A DNA stretch of 64,000 nucleotides from Thermaceae bacterium (GCA_027067955.1 JAMOUW010000063.1:46504-110503), one strand, 5' to 3'. Positions 8,365-16,213 are shown, counted from the stretch's first letter. The notes: generated from the sequence alone by a model not told the origin. A program made the numbers and translations.

Positions 8365-8538
8365 TTACTTCCTTACCGGCTCGAAGGTGTAAATGCCCTC
8401 ACGGGTCGGAATGTAACGTAGCAGCTGCTGTTGTAGATGGAAATCGACGCCCCATCGCCTTATATGTTTTCTGAAGCGCCAAGCGGCAGGCCCAACTTTT
8501 ATTTTATGAACATTTTGACTTACTTGTTTTTGAAGGCT
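8365..8538 (-). pseudogene. possible C-terminal remnant of an unknown gene
   Basis: An open stretch of about 57 codons with no good start, ending RYIPTREGIYTFEPVRK and a TAA. The latter half (from about FRKHIRRWGVDFHLQQQ) has protein-like composition in AT-richer DNA, whereas the upstream part looks non-coding. I do not recognise the family. It may be the surviving end of a gene cut by the rearrangements that shaped this region, or chance. The rest of 8176-8593 shows nothing I can support. Confidence 0.3.
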
Positions 8539-8593
8539 TTAAGAAACTACTATGACAACCGGTCTACTGGCTTTTTGCACGCCAAGCGCTACT

Positions 8594-9508
8594 TCAGGTG
8601 GTTGTTGGAGTCTGGTCCGCTCGCTCCTTCCCAACGAGGTCAATGAAGAGTGTTTCGAGGCTCGGCGCCCCGCGGGAGATTTCCAGTACCTCCCCCTCAA
8701 GCTCGGAGAGAAAAGGTTTCAGCTCCTCCCAGCTACCTAAAAAAACTACCTGATCCGATGTTTCCAGCACAAACCGTGGGTCCAGCTGTGCAACCTGCTT
8801 TCCGTAATGCTCCCCTAGCTTTATTACGTACCCCTCACCAGACCGCTCAGAAAGCAAAGTCCTCGTCCTTCCTTTCTTGACGAGTGACCCTTTGTGGATG
8901 AATGCCACCCGGTCGCTTACGCGCTCCACCGTTTTCAGGTCGTGAGAAGTCAGCAGGATTCCCCAACCCCCTGCCTTGAGCTCTAGAAGGATCTCCTCAA
9001 ACTCCCTCCGACTCACGGGGTCAAGACCCAGTGTGGGCTCGTCCAGAAGCAGCAATCGTGGCTCTAGGGTGAGAGCCAGGGCCAGGGCCCCCTTTTGCTG
9101 CATTCCCCGAGAGAGGGTGGCGAGGGAGGCATGAAGCCGGTCTGATAAACCGAACCGTCCAAGCCACTCCTTGAATCGGGGTTGCACGAATCCGGGGGCA
9201 AGCCCCCGGATTCCCCCAAAGTAAAGGGCGTTTTCCAAAAGGCTTAGATTCATGTAAAGGTTCCGGCTGCCCTCAAGCAATACCCCGAACTCGTGCCCCC
9301 GGGGAGGACGCTCCCCTGTCTCCCCCACAAAAAGAACCTTTCCCTTATCGGGGAGAAGCAGGCCGAGAATAACCTTGATAAGCGTAGTCTTGCCGGCGCC
9401 GTTTGGCCCTAAAAGGGCCAGAATTTCCCCGGAGCGAACGGTGAGAGAAACCCCTTTTAAAGCATCAACGTTGCCAAAACGTTTATGAACATCTTGAATT
9501 TGAAGCAC
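8594..9508 (-). CDS. ABC exporter ATP-binding protein of the peptide cluster
   Basis: ATPase of an ABC-2 type exporter. Walker A is GPNGAGKTT near residue 35, signature LSRGMQQK near 140, Walker B LLLLDEPTLGLD, and the H-loop is in LTSHDL. Residues beyond about 215 form the extra C-terminal domain common in antibiotic and bacteriocin exporters. At 304 residues it is full length. The start is GTG at 9508, immediately after the permease stop and preceded by GGGAGGT. As the last gene of the cluster with the radical SAM maturase, its likely role is export of, or immunity to, the modified peptide. That role is inferred from position. Confidence 0.9.
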   Translation of the reverse strand: MLQIQDVHKRFGNVDALKGVSLTVRSGEILALLGPNGAGKTTLIKVILGLLLPDKGKVLFVGETGERPPRGHEFGVLLEGSRNLYMNLSLLENALYFGGIRGLAPGFVQPRFKEWLGRFGLSDRLHASLATLSRGMQQKGALALALTLEPRLLLLDEPTLGLDPVSRREFEEILLELKAGGWGILLTSHDLKTVERVSDRVAFIHKGSLVKKGRTRTLLSERSGEGYVIKLGEHYGKQVAQLDPRFVLETSDQVVFLGSWEELKPFLSELEGEVLEISRGAPSLETLFIDLVGKERADQTPTTT

Positions 9509-10261
9509 TCAATACCTCCCGAGGACACCTTTATGCCTAACCTGGACGTAGACCCAGGCCATGGCGCCGAGGCCAGCAGCCAGAAACAGAAAGCTCTGAA
9601 CAAGGGCGATTGCCGCTAGGTCAGGAGGCAGGCTTTTCCCCGTAAAACTGAGCCTGAGAAGCTGGACCGCGGGGGCGAAGGGCAGATATGCCTTCCAGGG
9701 GTCGAACCGGACTAAAGAAAAAAAGTACGGGAGAAAAAGGAACTGGACAATTGTGAACAATCCTTCCACGCGCTTGAAGTAAAGGGCGATCGCCCCCATC
9801 CCCAAAGCAAAGCCAAGTGAGGACAAAAACAGGGGGAGGAGGCCCAGGGGCCACCAAGAAGCTGGCCTCAGCTCAACGTCGAGCAAAAGCGCCAAAGGAA
9901 GCAGCGTAAGAAAGGCCCACAGCAGGCCGGAAAGGCCTTCCACGAAAGCCCTGATTAAAAGTTGCCGGAGGAGGCCGCCCCGGGCTAAGGCCAGGTGTTC
10001 CAAAGTTCCCTGGCTAACCTCAGACTGTATTGTGTACGCGATGGATTGGAAGGTGGCGACGGTAAGGTTAAACGCGACGAAAACCAGGAGTAGAGGGCCC
10101 AGGTCAAGGCCCAGGTCGTCCCCCGGGGAGAGGCTTTTTAAACCTAGAATGATCGCGTAAAAATAGAGAATACTACCCAGCAGACCTGCCAGTTCGTTGA
10201 ACCAGTAGCGCTTTCTCAGCACCCAGTTTAAGAGCGCCTCGCTCCATAGCTGCCAAAACAC
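9509..10261 (-). CDS. ABC-2 type permease of the peptide cluster
   Basis: Six hydrophobic segments over 250 residues, with an amphipathic N-terminus (MFWQLWSEALLNWVLRKRY) and the cytoplasmic stretch SEVSQGTLEHLALA between the second and third segments. In this family that stretch is the coupling region for the ATPase. The start is GTG at 10261 with AGGAG seven bases upstream. A 9-bp hairpin and 71 bases separate it from the short ORF upstream, whereas it abuts the ATPase. Substrate is not shown by sequence; the neighbouring maturase suggests a modified peptide. Confidence 0.85.
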   Translation of the reverse strand: MFWQLWSEALLNWVLRKRYWFNELAGLLGSILYFYAIILGLKSLSPGDDLGLDLGPLLLVFVAFNLTVATFQSIAYTIQSEVSQGTLEHLALARGGLLRQLLIRAFVEGLSGLLWAFLTLLPLALLLDVELRPASWWPLGLLPLFLSSLGFALGMGAIALYFKRVEGLFTIVQFLFLPYFFSLVRFDPWKAYLPFAPAVQLLRLSFTGKSLPPDLAAIALVQSFLFLAAGLGAMAWVYVQVRHKGVLGRY

Positions 10262-10286
10262 AATAAACTCCTAAGGTGTGGTAAAC

Positions 10287-10315
10287 GGCGGTGGAACCCC
10301 ATACGATCCACCGCC
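10287..10315 (-). terminator. hairpin between short peptide ORF and transporter
   Basis: Perfect 9-bp arms GGCGGTGGA and TCCACCGCC around an 11-base loop. There is no T tract, so it more likely acts as a partial terminator or mRNA 3'-end stabiliser than a full stop. It would raise expression of the peptide ORF over the exporter genes. Confidence 0.5.
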
Positions 10316-10332
10316 ATACTACATCCTGCCGA

Positions 10333-10431
10333 TTACGTTAGAACCGGTGGATACTTAGTGGGACAAGGACGTCTTGCGCCGCACTCCCCCATGGGCTGTA
10401 CCGCTCGCGAAGGTTTCACGACCCACTTCAT
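10333..10431 (-). CDS. putative 32-residue RiPP precursor peptide
   Basis: A short frame 19 bases after the radical SAM gene. It starts ATG with GGGGGTGA six bases upstream and ends TAA. The peptide begins MKWVVKPSRAVQPMG, continues ECGARRPCPTKYPP and ends VLT. It has two cysteines (17 and 23), a proline-rich tail and a basic, tryptophan-bearing N-terminus. The MKW.KP opening loosely recalls PqqA, another radical SAM substrate, but this is weak. The location between maturase and exporter, with a ribosome site and a following hairpin, is what a RiPP precursor would show. A chance ORF remains possible. If real, Cys17 and Cys23 could form thioether links. Confidence 0.55.
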   Translation of the reverse strand: MKWVVKPSRAVQPMGECGARRPCPTKYPPVLT

Positions 10432-10450
10432 CCTTCTTCACCCCCTTCCT

Positions 10451-11848
10451 CTAGCCTGTGCAGGAGCGTGGTATGGGCTCCGCCCCGTTCGCACGTTCAG
10501 CTAGCAACGTAAAGGTGCGCTTCCAATTCCACTTAAAAGTGGTGCACTCCAGTTCTAACTTCCCCTCGGGCATGGTCTCGGGGAAAGCTACTCTCAAAGG
10601 ACATCCCCCCATGCAAGTTGGCAGCCAAGAACAGCTGGAACAAGCTAGGTCTTTGGCAAATGGATCCCACGACATCCAACGCTGGTAGATGGGATTCTCC
10701 GCTATTCTTGACGGGTCGTATTCTAAAATATTGCCCACTGCGTATTCGGGCTGACCAACCGTGTCCCAGCACTTTTGCAAACTACCGTCGGGTTCCACTA
10801 CAAAGCCTTCAGGACGTGTCGCGATACAACCTCCAAGCTGAAGCGAGGGATAGGGTATGGTACCCAAGCCTAAACTTTCCGCCAAAGAGAAATACTCAGG
10901 TTCTAGCTGGGCAAAGTCTTTGGGGGTGAAGCAGAATCCGTTTACGCCATGACTCGGTGGGGTTGTAGAGGTCACCGGGGCAAAATAGACCCGGATATTT
11001 TCCAGGTGGGCCAAACCCTCTTCGGCCAAGCGCTTCAGAAGAACCGGTACGCCCTCACGGTTGCGAGCATCTACGTTAATACGAATTTGAACAAAAATAG
11101 GCTGATCGCGAAAAAGGTGCAGGTTGGCCAAAATTTGTTCAAAAGTTCCTTCTCCAGAAAGAAGGTGCCGCCGTTGGTCGTGGTAAGCAACGTCTCCGTC
11201 CAAGGTGATCTGGACTAGGTGGATCCGGTGGCTAATCATATCCGCCACCTTCTCCTCGTCCAGCAGATAGCCGTTGGTGACCAAGCTTGCACCGTACTCC
11301 ACGCCGTGATTTCTGGCGATATCAAGAAAGCCCTGGGATAGCTTTTGAACGACGTCCCAGGCTAGAGCAGGTTCGCCACCGAACCAGGTAACGTCGAACC
11401 GCGACAGATGGGGCGCTTTCTGGGCAAAAAGCTCGAGGAGCTTGGCCTGGACCGGCTGACCCATGCGACTCTTTTGGTGCAACTGGAAGCAGTAGTCACA
11501 GCCAAAGTTGCAGTCAATCGTAGGGCAGATGGTCAAGTTCCAGTTATCTGTGGCATATCGATCGCGCAAATGGAGGGTCTTGAGGTAGGCAAGCTCATTG
11601 AATTTCTCGGGGATGATGAAGCGGCCCTCTAAAAGTCCGCGGTCCACAGGGTGGTCGAGTTGTGGCTGAGTGCCCTCAACTAGGGCGGCGTAGCGAGCCC
11701 GCCCCTCCTCATCCAGGACAGCCAAACCGTTGGAGAGGGAGTTATATGCCAATTTCTCTCCTGTTGGTAAGGTATGGAAGTGATTGAATAGGCTAGGCTT
11801 ATATCGCTTTGCCTTATGGACTTCCAGAGGAACTAGCTTTGATGACAT
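10451..11848 (-). CDS. radical SAM/SPASM peptide maturase
   Basis: Probably installs a C-C or thioether crosslink in a peptide using a SAM-derived radical. The 465-residue protein has an N-terminal region of about 100 residues (PSLFNHFHTLPTGEKLAYNS), often seen in peptide maturases near exporters. The radical SAM cluster motif is Cys113-x3-Cys117-x2-Cys120, with FGGEPAL as the GGEP box. A C-terminal SPASM region follows, with cysteines in GGCIATRP, QKCWD, CSSCSWLPTC, GGCP and LECTTF for auxiliary iron-sulfur clusters. The start is ATG at 11848; no good ribosome site is seen. A perfect 22-bp tandem repeat lies just upstream. Lower GC than the flanking core genes suggests transfer. Confidence 0.9.
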   Translation of the reverse strand: MSSKLVPLEVHKAKRYKPSLFNHFHTLPTGEKLAYNSLSNGLAVLDEEGRARYAALVEGTQPQLDHPVDRGLLEGRFIIPEKFNELAYLKTLHLRDRYATDNWNLTICPTIDCNFGCDYCFQLHQKSRMGQPVQAKLLELFAQKAPHLSRFDVTWFGGEPALAWDVVQKLSQGFLDIARNHGVEYGASLVTNGYLLDEEKVADMISHRIHLVQITLDGDVAYHDQRRHLLSGEGTFEQILANLHLFRDQPIFVQIRINVDARNREGVPVLLKRLAEEGLAHLENIRVYFAPVTSTTPPSHGVNGFCFTPKDFAQLEPEYFSLAESLGLGTIPYPSLQLGGCIATRPEGFVVEPDGSLQKCWDTVGQPEYAVGNILEYDPSRIAENPIYQRWMSWDPFAKDLACSSCSWLPTCMGGCPLRVAFPETMPEGKLELECTTFKWNWKRTFTLLAERANGAEPIPRSCTG

Positions 11849-11870
11849 TACGAAAGGATTATATATATAT

Positions 11871-11914
11871 TATTTGTCAATATATGTAATCGTATTTGTC
11901 AATATATGTAATCG
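11871..11914 (-). promoter_or_regulatory. 22-bp perfect tandem repeat ahead of the maturase
   Basis: Two head-to-tail identical 22-mers (11871-11892 and 11893-11914), each holding TTACATATATTGACAA read leftward. Each copy contributes a TTGACA-like -35 box, and TATAAT occurs 11 bases after the nearer one, so the spacing is not canonical. Paired operators or a duplicated promoter element are both possible. Confidence 0.55.
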
Positions 11915-11939
11915 GCCAACACATCTGAGGCTTTCCGCC

Positions 11940-12053
11940 CTAGGGGGCCGACTCCTTTTCTGGTTCAGCCAGATGCTTGAAGGTAACCAGGTCAACCATG
12001 GCCTTATAGATCCTCTTGTAGTGGTGGTAGTTGTAATAAGCATAGTGGGTGAT
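11940..12053 (-). pseudogene. remnant of a transposase/integrase C-terminus
   Basis: About 37 codons open leftward, reading YYNYHHYKRIYKAMVDLVTF and ending EPEKESAP before TAG. The tyrosine- and histidine-rich YNYH..Y pattern followed by a short tail resembles the C-terminal end of DDE (rve-type) transposases of IS3/IS481-like elements, but the usual GKTP-like end has decayed. No catalytic core is present. It lies between the 22-bp repeats and the right long direct repeat, fitting an old insertion-sequence scar. Confidence 0.35.
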
Positions 12054-12078
12054 TCATTGGAAACTAAACAGCCGGTGT

Positions 12079-12410
12079 TAAGCCCTCCCCTCGGGGAGGT
12101 GGCTGCGAAGCAGCCGGAGGGGGTTTTATTCAGGGTGTAGGAGGTGGGGCGTAGGGTGTGGGACGGCCATGCATTGGCAACCGACTTTTGGAGTTCGCAT
12201 CGCCTAAAACCCCCACCCCCAACCCTCCCCCAGGGGAGGGAGCGTTTTTTGCAGTGACCGAACCGTGGAGTTTGGGCGCGGCATGGTCCCCGGATCTCGT
12301 TCGCTGGTAGCTCACTCGTCCGGGAACACAGTTTAGTTTCTGCAACCTGGCCGATGTTGTACCACCGGGCGAGCCCGCGAAGAGGGTGAGACCCGGGGTC
12401 CATGCTGTAC
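12079..12410. repeat. long direct repeat, right copy (332 bp)
   Basis: Base-for-base copy of 7556-7887. Past its right end the two copies stay similar for about 14 bases (GCGAAGCCGAGATT against AGAAAGCCGAAATT) and then diverge. The following stretch, 12411-12576, has no gene; it contains two copies of a CCACCCCTAC box (12519 and 12570 areas) and nothing else I can name. Confidence 0.9.
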
Positions 12411-12576
12411 GCGAAGCCGAGATTAGGTTGCCATTGACTGACCAACTACAAGCTACGGGCTACAGGCAATGTAGTTACAACGAACTACGCATCACAAACT
12501 ATGTGCCAATCAGGGCGGGCCCACCCCTACAACGCCCCATAAACCATACACGACTTGACGGACACACGGTCCACCC

Positions 12577-12987
12577 CTACGCGAATACAACGTATTGCGC
12601 ACCTGATGCGAGGAACGGGCCCCGCGCCCGCCAGGGCCCCGTGTGCTCGCGTAGCCGCTCGCCGGCGGGCTTGAGGCTGCCGTCTTCGCGGTGGAGGCCG
12701 AACCGGTCTTCGCCTTCGTCATCGAGGCGGTACCAGATCGCGGCGGCCACGTCGAGGTCGTCTGGCCTGGCCCCGAGTCGGGGCCAGCAGCACCACGACC
12801 TCCAGCCCACGCCTGCGGGCGTCCGCGACCCGGCGCTTCAGCTCGTTCAGGTAGGCGGGGTCAAAGACACCGGCCTCGTCGAGCTCCAGCTGCGCTCAGT
12901 CTACCGGCACCCGCACTACCCCACCCCCAGCGCCGCGGCCCGGTCCAGCCTGGCGGCGTACCCGGCGGCGGTGTCGGTCCAAGACAT
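12577..12987 (-). pseudogene. glycoside hydrolase remnant, internally deleted and frameshifted
   Basis: Read leftward from ATG at 12987 it begins MSWTDTAAGYAARLDRAAAL, then shifts frame near 12930. In the new frame it has RVPVD, an in-frame TGA where Trp is expected, and LNELKRRVADARRRGLEVVV. After a further frame change it ends with IWYRLDDEGEDRFGLHREDG and a short tail. The opening looks like the first strands of a TIM-barrel glycosidase (GH5-like) and the end like the C-terminus of the same kind of enzyme, so most of the barrel has been lost. The family is tentative; the broken state is clear. Confidence 0.6.
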
Positions 12988-13014
12988 ATTTGACTCTTTA
13001 GCGGCCTGCAGGGT

Positions 13015-14046
13015 TTAACCGTGCGGTTCGGTCCGCAGCACTTCGCCGACACTCACCGTTTCGACGTCTACGAGCGTATGGAAATACGCGTCTAGGAAAT
13101 GCTTGTGACTCGCACCCACGAGCGCCAAAAACTGCCCGCCAGGACAGTTGGCCATGGCCACACGGGCGTTCTTGGCCATCCCCAGGTTCCGCGCCTCCCA
13201 CATCGCTACCCGGGCACGGTCGAGGCCGCTCTCGTGGTGCGTTTCGAAAAGGATCTGCCACTGTGCCAGTAGCTGACGAAGCCGTGCCGTTTCATTGGTG
13301 GTTCGGAAAACGGGGCGTAGGTCGCCGGTCTGCACCGAAGCCTCGAGCTCATCTCGCAACCCGGCCATGAGCGCCTCGTATGCGGTCAGCAGTTTTTGGA
13401 ACGCGGGATGCCCTTGGAGATCGGCATACAATCCGCCGGTTTTCGCCTCCCGGCCCGGCGGCAGGTCGCCATGGGTGCTGTCGTCGATGGCGAAGACGCG
13501 GCGGTGGCCCAGGCGCAGGGCGAGCCGGACGCCGATCCGCACCGCCTCGCTGCGGGACGCGGCGAGGCGGCCCAGCAGGCGGCGGACACCGTCGGGTGCC
13601 GCCTTCCGCTCCGCCCTGTCCGCACGTGCCCACCACAACACCGCGGAGGGCAGGTCGTAGGCGGCGAGGGCTAGCAGGGCGAGCTCCGGGGGCGACTGCG
13701 TATGTCCAGCTAGAAAACGGTCGCGCGCCTCCAGGAAGCCCAGGTCCAGCTCGGTCTGGGCGCTACGGGCCGCCGGGAGCCAGGGGTAACGCGCCGTCGC
13801 CGTTTCCCCATCGCCGGCCCCCGCCCAGTAGGCCACCGACTCGGGGGCGTCGAGCTCGACCATCACCCCGTCCCGAGCGTAGAGAGCGAGCGCGTCGAGC
13901 AATGGCTCGAAGGCGGCATCGGGTATTTCGGGAGCCTGCAATTTGAGGTCGTCGCTCGTTTCGCCCAGGTGCAGGGTGCCGAGCACCAGCACCTTCGTCG
14001 GTTCGCTCGGGGCCCGGAACGGTGCGCAGGAACTTGGCGTCGCCAT
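13015..14046 (-). CDS. DUF5694-like protein (TraB/ChaN-like fold)
   Basis: Function unknown. The 343-residue protein starts with the strand KVLVLGTLHL, followed by E/D-rich helices. It ends with the matching strand FLALVGASHKHFLDAYFHTLVDV, and this GTxHL ... VGxxHxxFL pairing is typical of DUF5694 and the wider TraB/TIKI/ChaN group, some members of which are metal-dependent hydrolases. An internal AIDDSTHGDLPPG segment is also characteristic. No signal peptide or membrane segment is seen. It starts nine bases after the amidase stop, so it is probably co-transcribed with amidase and MazG-like genes. Confidence 0.65.
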   Translation of the reverse strand: MATPSSCAPFRAPSEPTKVLVLGTLHLGETSDDLKLQAPEIPDAAFEPLLDALALYARDGVMVELDAPESVAYWAGAGDGETATARYPWLPAARSAQTELDLGFLEARDRFLAGHTQSPPELALLALAAYDLPSAVLWWARADRAERKAAPDGVRRLLGRLAASRSEAVRIGVRLALRLGHRRVFAIDDSTHGDLPPGREAKTGGLYADLQGHPAFQKLLTAYEALMAGLRDELEASVQTGDLRPVFRTTNETARLRQLLAQWQILFETHHESGLDRARVAMWEARNLGMAKNARVAMANCPGGQFLALVGASHKHFLDAYFHTLVDVETVSVGEVLRTEPHG

Positions 14047-14055
14047 TCTTCCGTC

Positions 14056-15786
14056 TCAGGCTTCGCTCCGGCCGCCATCCGCCAGCAAGTCCACGAAAAC
14101 CTGCGGCTGCTGGCGCTCGGTGGTGCGCTCGAGCACCCAGGCCGTTTCCATGAGCGTCCGCTCGCCCCAGGCGCGGCCGGTGAGTTGCAGGCCAACCGGC
14201 AGACCTTCAGCGGTGTAACCCGCCGGCAGTGAGAGCGAGGGGTGGCCGGTGAGGTTGGTCAGGAAGATGAAGCGCATCAGCTTGGTGACCGTGCCCAGGT
14301 CGCTGATGCCGCCTTCCTCGGCGGCCTTGGGGATGAGCGGCGCGGGAATGGCGGTGGTGGGGGTGGCGATCAGGCCCACCCGCCCGAGCACCTCGTCGAG
14401 CGCCGCCACCATCCGTGCGCGCACCTGCTGGGCGGCTACGTAGTCGGTGCCGGCGGCGCTCTGGCCGATCTTGAGGTTGATGCGGGTGGCCGGGGCCAGC
14501 TCGCGCCAGTGCTCCTGGGTGCGCTGGAAGCTGCGCCCCATCTCCACCAGCACCGTTACCGCGTGGGCGACTCGGGCGTTGTCGAGGCCGGGCAGCTCGA
14601 ACTCGACGATCTCGGCCCCCGCCTCCTCCATACGCGTGAGCGCGGCGCGGCCCACCTCGACCACGCCCGGCTCGGCGTGGTCGAACCAGGCGGGCCAGAT
14701 GCCGACCTTGAGGCCGCTCAGGTCCTGGCGGTTCCAGCCGGGCTCTTCGGGCACCGGCGCCGAGGCGGTGTGGGGGTCGGCCGGGTCGGGCCCGGCGATC
14801 AGGCGGTGCGCCAGGGCGATGTCGTAAACGCTCGCTCCCAGCGGCCCCACGTGGGCAACGCTCCAGCAGATCGGGTAGGCACCATGTTCGCTGACGCCGC
14901 CGTAGGTTGCCTTGAGGCCGTAAATGCCAGTTAGCGCCGCCGGCACGCGGATGGAGCCGCCGGCGTCGGCCCCCAGGGCCAGGGGCACCAGGCCGCTGGC
15001 GACGGCCGTGGCCGGGCCTGAAGAGCTGCCGCCGCTGTCGCGGGACGGGTCGTAGGGGTTACGAACGTGGCCGTGGTGGGGGTTGTAGCCGGTGGGGTTG
15101 GCCCCCAGCTCGTGCATGTTGGCCTTGCCGACGATCAGCGCCCCGGCCGCCCGCAAGCGGGCGACGGCGGTGGCGTCTTCGCTGGCCAGGTCTTTCAAGA
15201 AAGCGGTGCCGACGGTCGTCGGGTAACCGGTTACGTCTAGCTCGTCTTTGATGGCCACGGGCACGCCGTCGAGAGGCCCCAGCGGCTCGCCGCGACGCCA
15301 GCGCTCGGCGGAGGCCGCCGCCTGCCGGCGGACGTCGTCGGGGTTGACGGCGATGAAGGCGTGGATCCGCGGGTTGAGCTTGGCGTAGGCCGCCAGAAAA
15401 CGCTCGGCCACCTCTGTCGGGGTGGTGCGGCTGCTGCGATAGGCGGTTACGAAGTCGGTCACGTTGCGAAAGGGGGCCGGCCCGGCGGGTGGCTTGGCGG
15501 CGGCCGTTTTGGCCGCCGGCTCACGGCGGAAGATGGCCACCAGGCGCGAGGCGAGACGCGGCTTCTTCTCGCTTGTCTCGGGCGGCGGTTCGGGCGCCGG
15601 TGCCAGCGGCAGGAAGAGCGGGGCGGGCAGGTCTTTGAGTTCAGCCAGCCGGGGCACGCCGGCATCAGCCATCAGTTTTTTGACCAGGCCGGGGCCGGTA
15701 AGGCGGCCATCGAGGGCGGCGGCAAACGTGCGCAGTGCCCGGCCGGTGAGTACCGGCATTTTTACGTCTTTCAGGTCGTAGCTCAT
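14056..15786 (-). CDS. amidase signature enzyme
   Basis: Hydrolyses carboxylic amides. The catalytic Ser-cisSer-Lys triad is visible: Lys180 in IKDEL, cis-Ser in SGGSSSG (about 254) and Ser278 in GGSIR, with the correct 24-residue spacing between the serines. At 576 residues it is longer than GatA (about 480). The extra is an N-terminal region of about 100 residues with a proline- and alanine-rich linker. No gatB or gatC is adjacent, so a GatCAB role is unlikely. A scrap of its 3' end is duplicated at 8095-8175. Substrate unknown. Confidence 0.88.
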   Translation of the reverse strand: MSYDLKDVKMPVLTGRALRTFAAALDGRLTGPGLVKKLMADAGVPRLAELKDLPAPLFLPLAPAPEPPPETSEKKPRLASRLVAIFRREPAAKTAAAKPPAGPAPFRNVTDFVTAYRSSRTTPTEVAERFLAAYAKLNPRIHAFIAVNPDDVRRQAAASAERWRRGEPLGPLDGVPVAIKDELDVTGYPTTVGTAFLKDLASEDATAVARLRAAGALIVGKANMHELGANPTGYNPHHGHVRNPYDPSRDSGGSSSGPATAVASGLVPLALGADAGGSIRVPAALTGIYGLKATYGGVSEHGAYPICWSVAHVGPLGASVYDIALAHRLIAGPDPADPHTASAPVPEEPGWNRQDLSGLKVGIWPAWFDHAEPGVVEVGRAALTRMEEAGAEIVEFELPGLDNARVAHAVTVLVEMGRSFQRTQEHWRELAPATRINLKIGQSAAGTDYVAAQQVRARMVAALDEVLGRVGLIATPTTAIPAPLIPKAAEEGGISDLGTVTKLMRFIFLTNLTGHPSLSLPAGYTAEGLPVGLQLTGRAWGERTLMETAWVLERTTERQQPQVFVDLLADGGRSEA

Positions 15787-15795
15787 GGCTGCCTC

Positions 15796-16146
15796 CTAGC
15801 GTTTGTCCCCTTCGCCCTGGATTACGCCACGCTCGAGCCGGTCGAAAAGCTTCTCCAGGTTGGCCTCGGCTACCTCGCGCAGGCTCAGGTCCAGCTCGGT
15901 GGCGATCTGGGCCAGGTACCACAGCACGTCGCCCAGCTCGTACTTGAGCGCCTCGCGGTCTTCGGGGCCGATGACCCCGCCCTTGTCGCGAAAGATCTTC
16001 TTGACCTTGCCGGCCAGCTCGCCGGCCTCGTTGACCAGACCCAGGGTGGGGTAGGTGATGGGGTGGTCGGTGTGGATCAGGCTCCAGGTTTTGCGCGACT
16101 TCTTCTGGTAGGTATCCAGGTCGGCTGCGGTCGGGTCGAGGGGCAT
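15796..16146 (-). CDS. MazG-like nucleotide pyrophosphohydrolase
   Basis: Small all-alpha NTP pyrophosphohydrolase of the MazG/dUTPase-like clan, thought to remove non-canonical nucleotides. The 116-residue protein has the metal-binding EAGELAGKVKK (ExxE) and EALKYELGDVLWYLAQIA (ExxxELGD) motifs of a single-domain MazG. It ends nine bases before the amidase start, in the same direction, so the two share a transcript. The ATG at 16146 is the only reasonable start. Confidence 0.88.
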   Translation of the reverse strand: MPLDPTAADLDTYQKKSRKTWSLIHTDHPITYPTLGLVNEAGELAGKVKKIFRDKGGVIGPEDREALKYELGDVLWYLAQIATELDLSLREVAEANLEKLFDRLERGVIQGEGDKR

Positions 16147-16213
16147 GCTTCATTTTAGGCGCAGAGTGCACCGTACTGATAAGAGCGGTGTCGGAACGGC
16201 CCCGGCGCGCGGG

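Noticed and set aside
7190..12580. CRISPR array
   Set aside because: The repeats are two long direct copies, short palindromes and one 22-bp tandem pair. There is no run of equal-length repeats with unique spacers and no cas gene.
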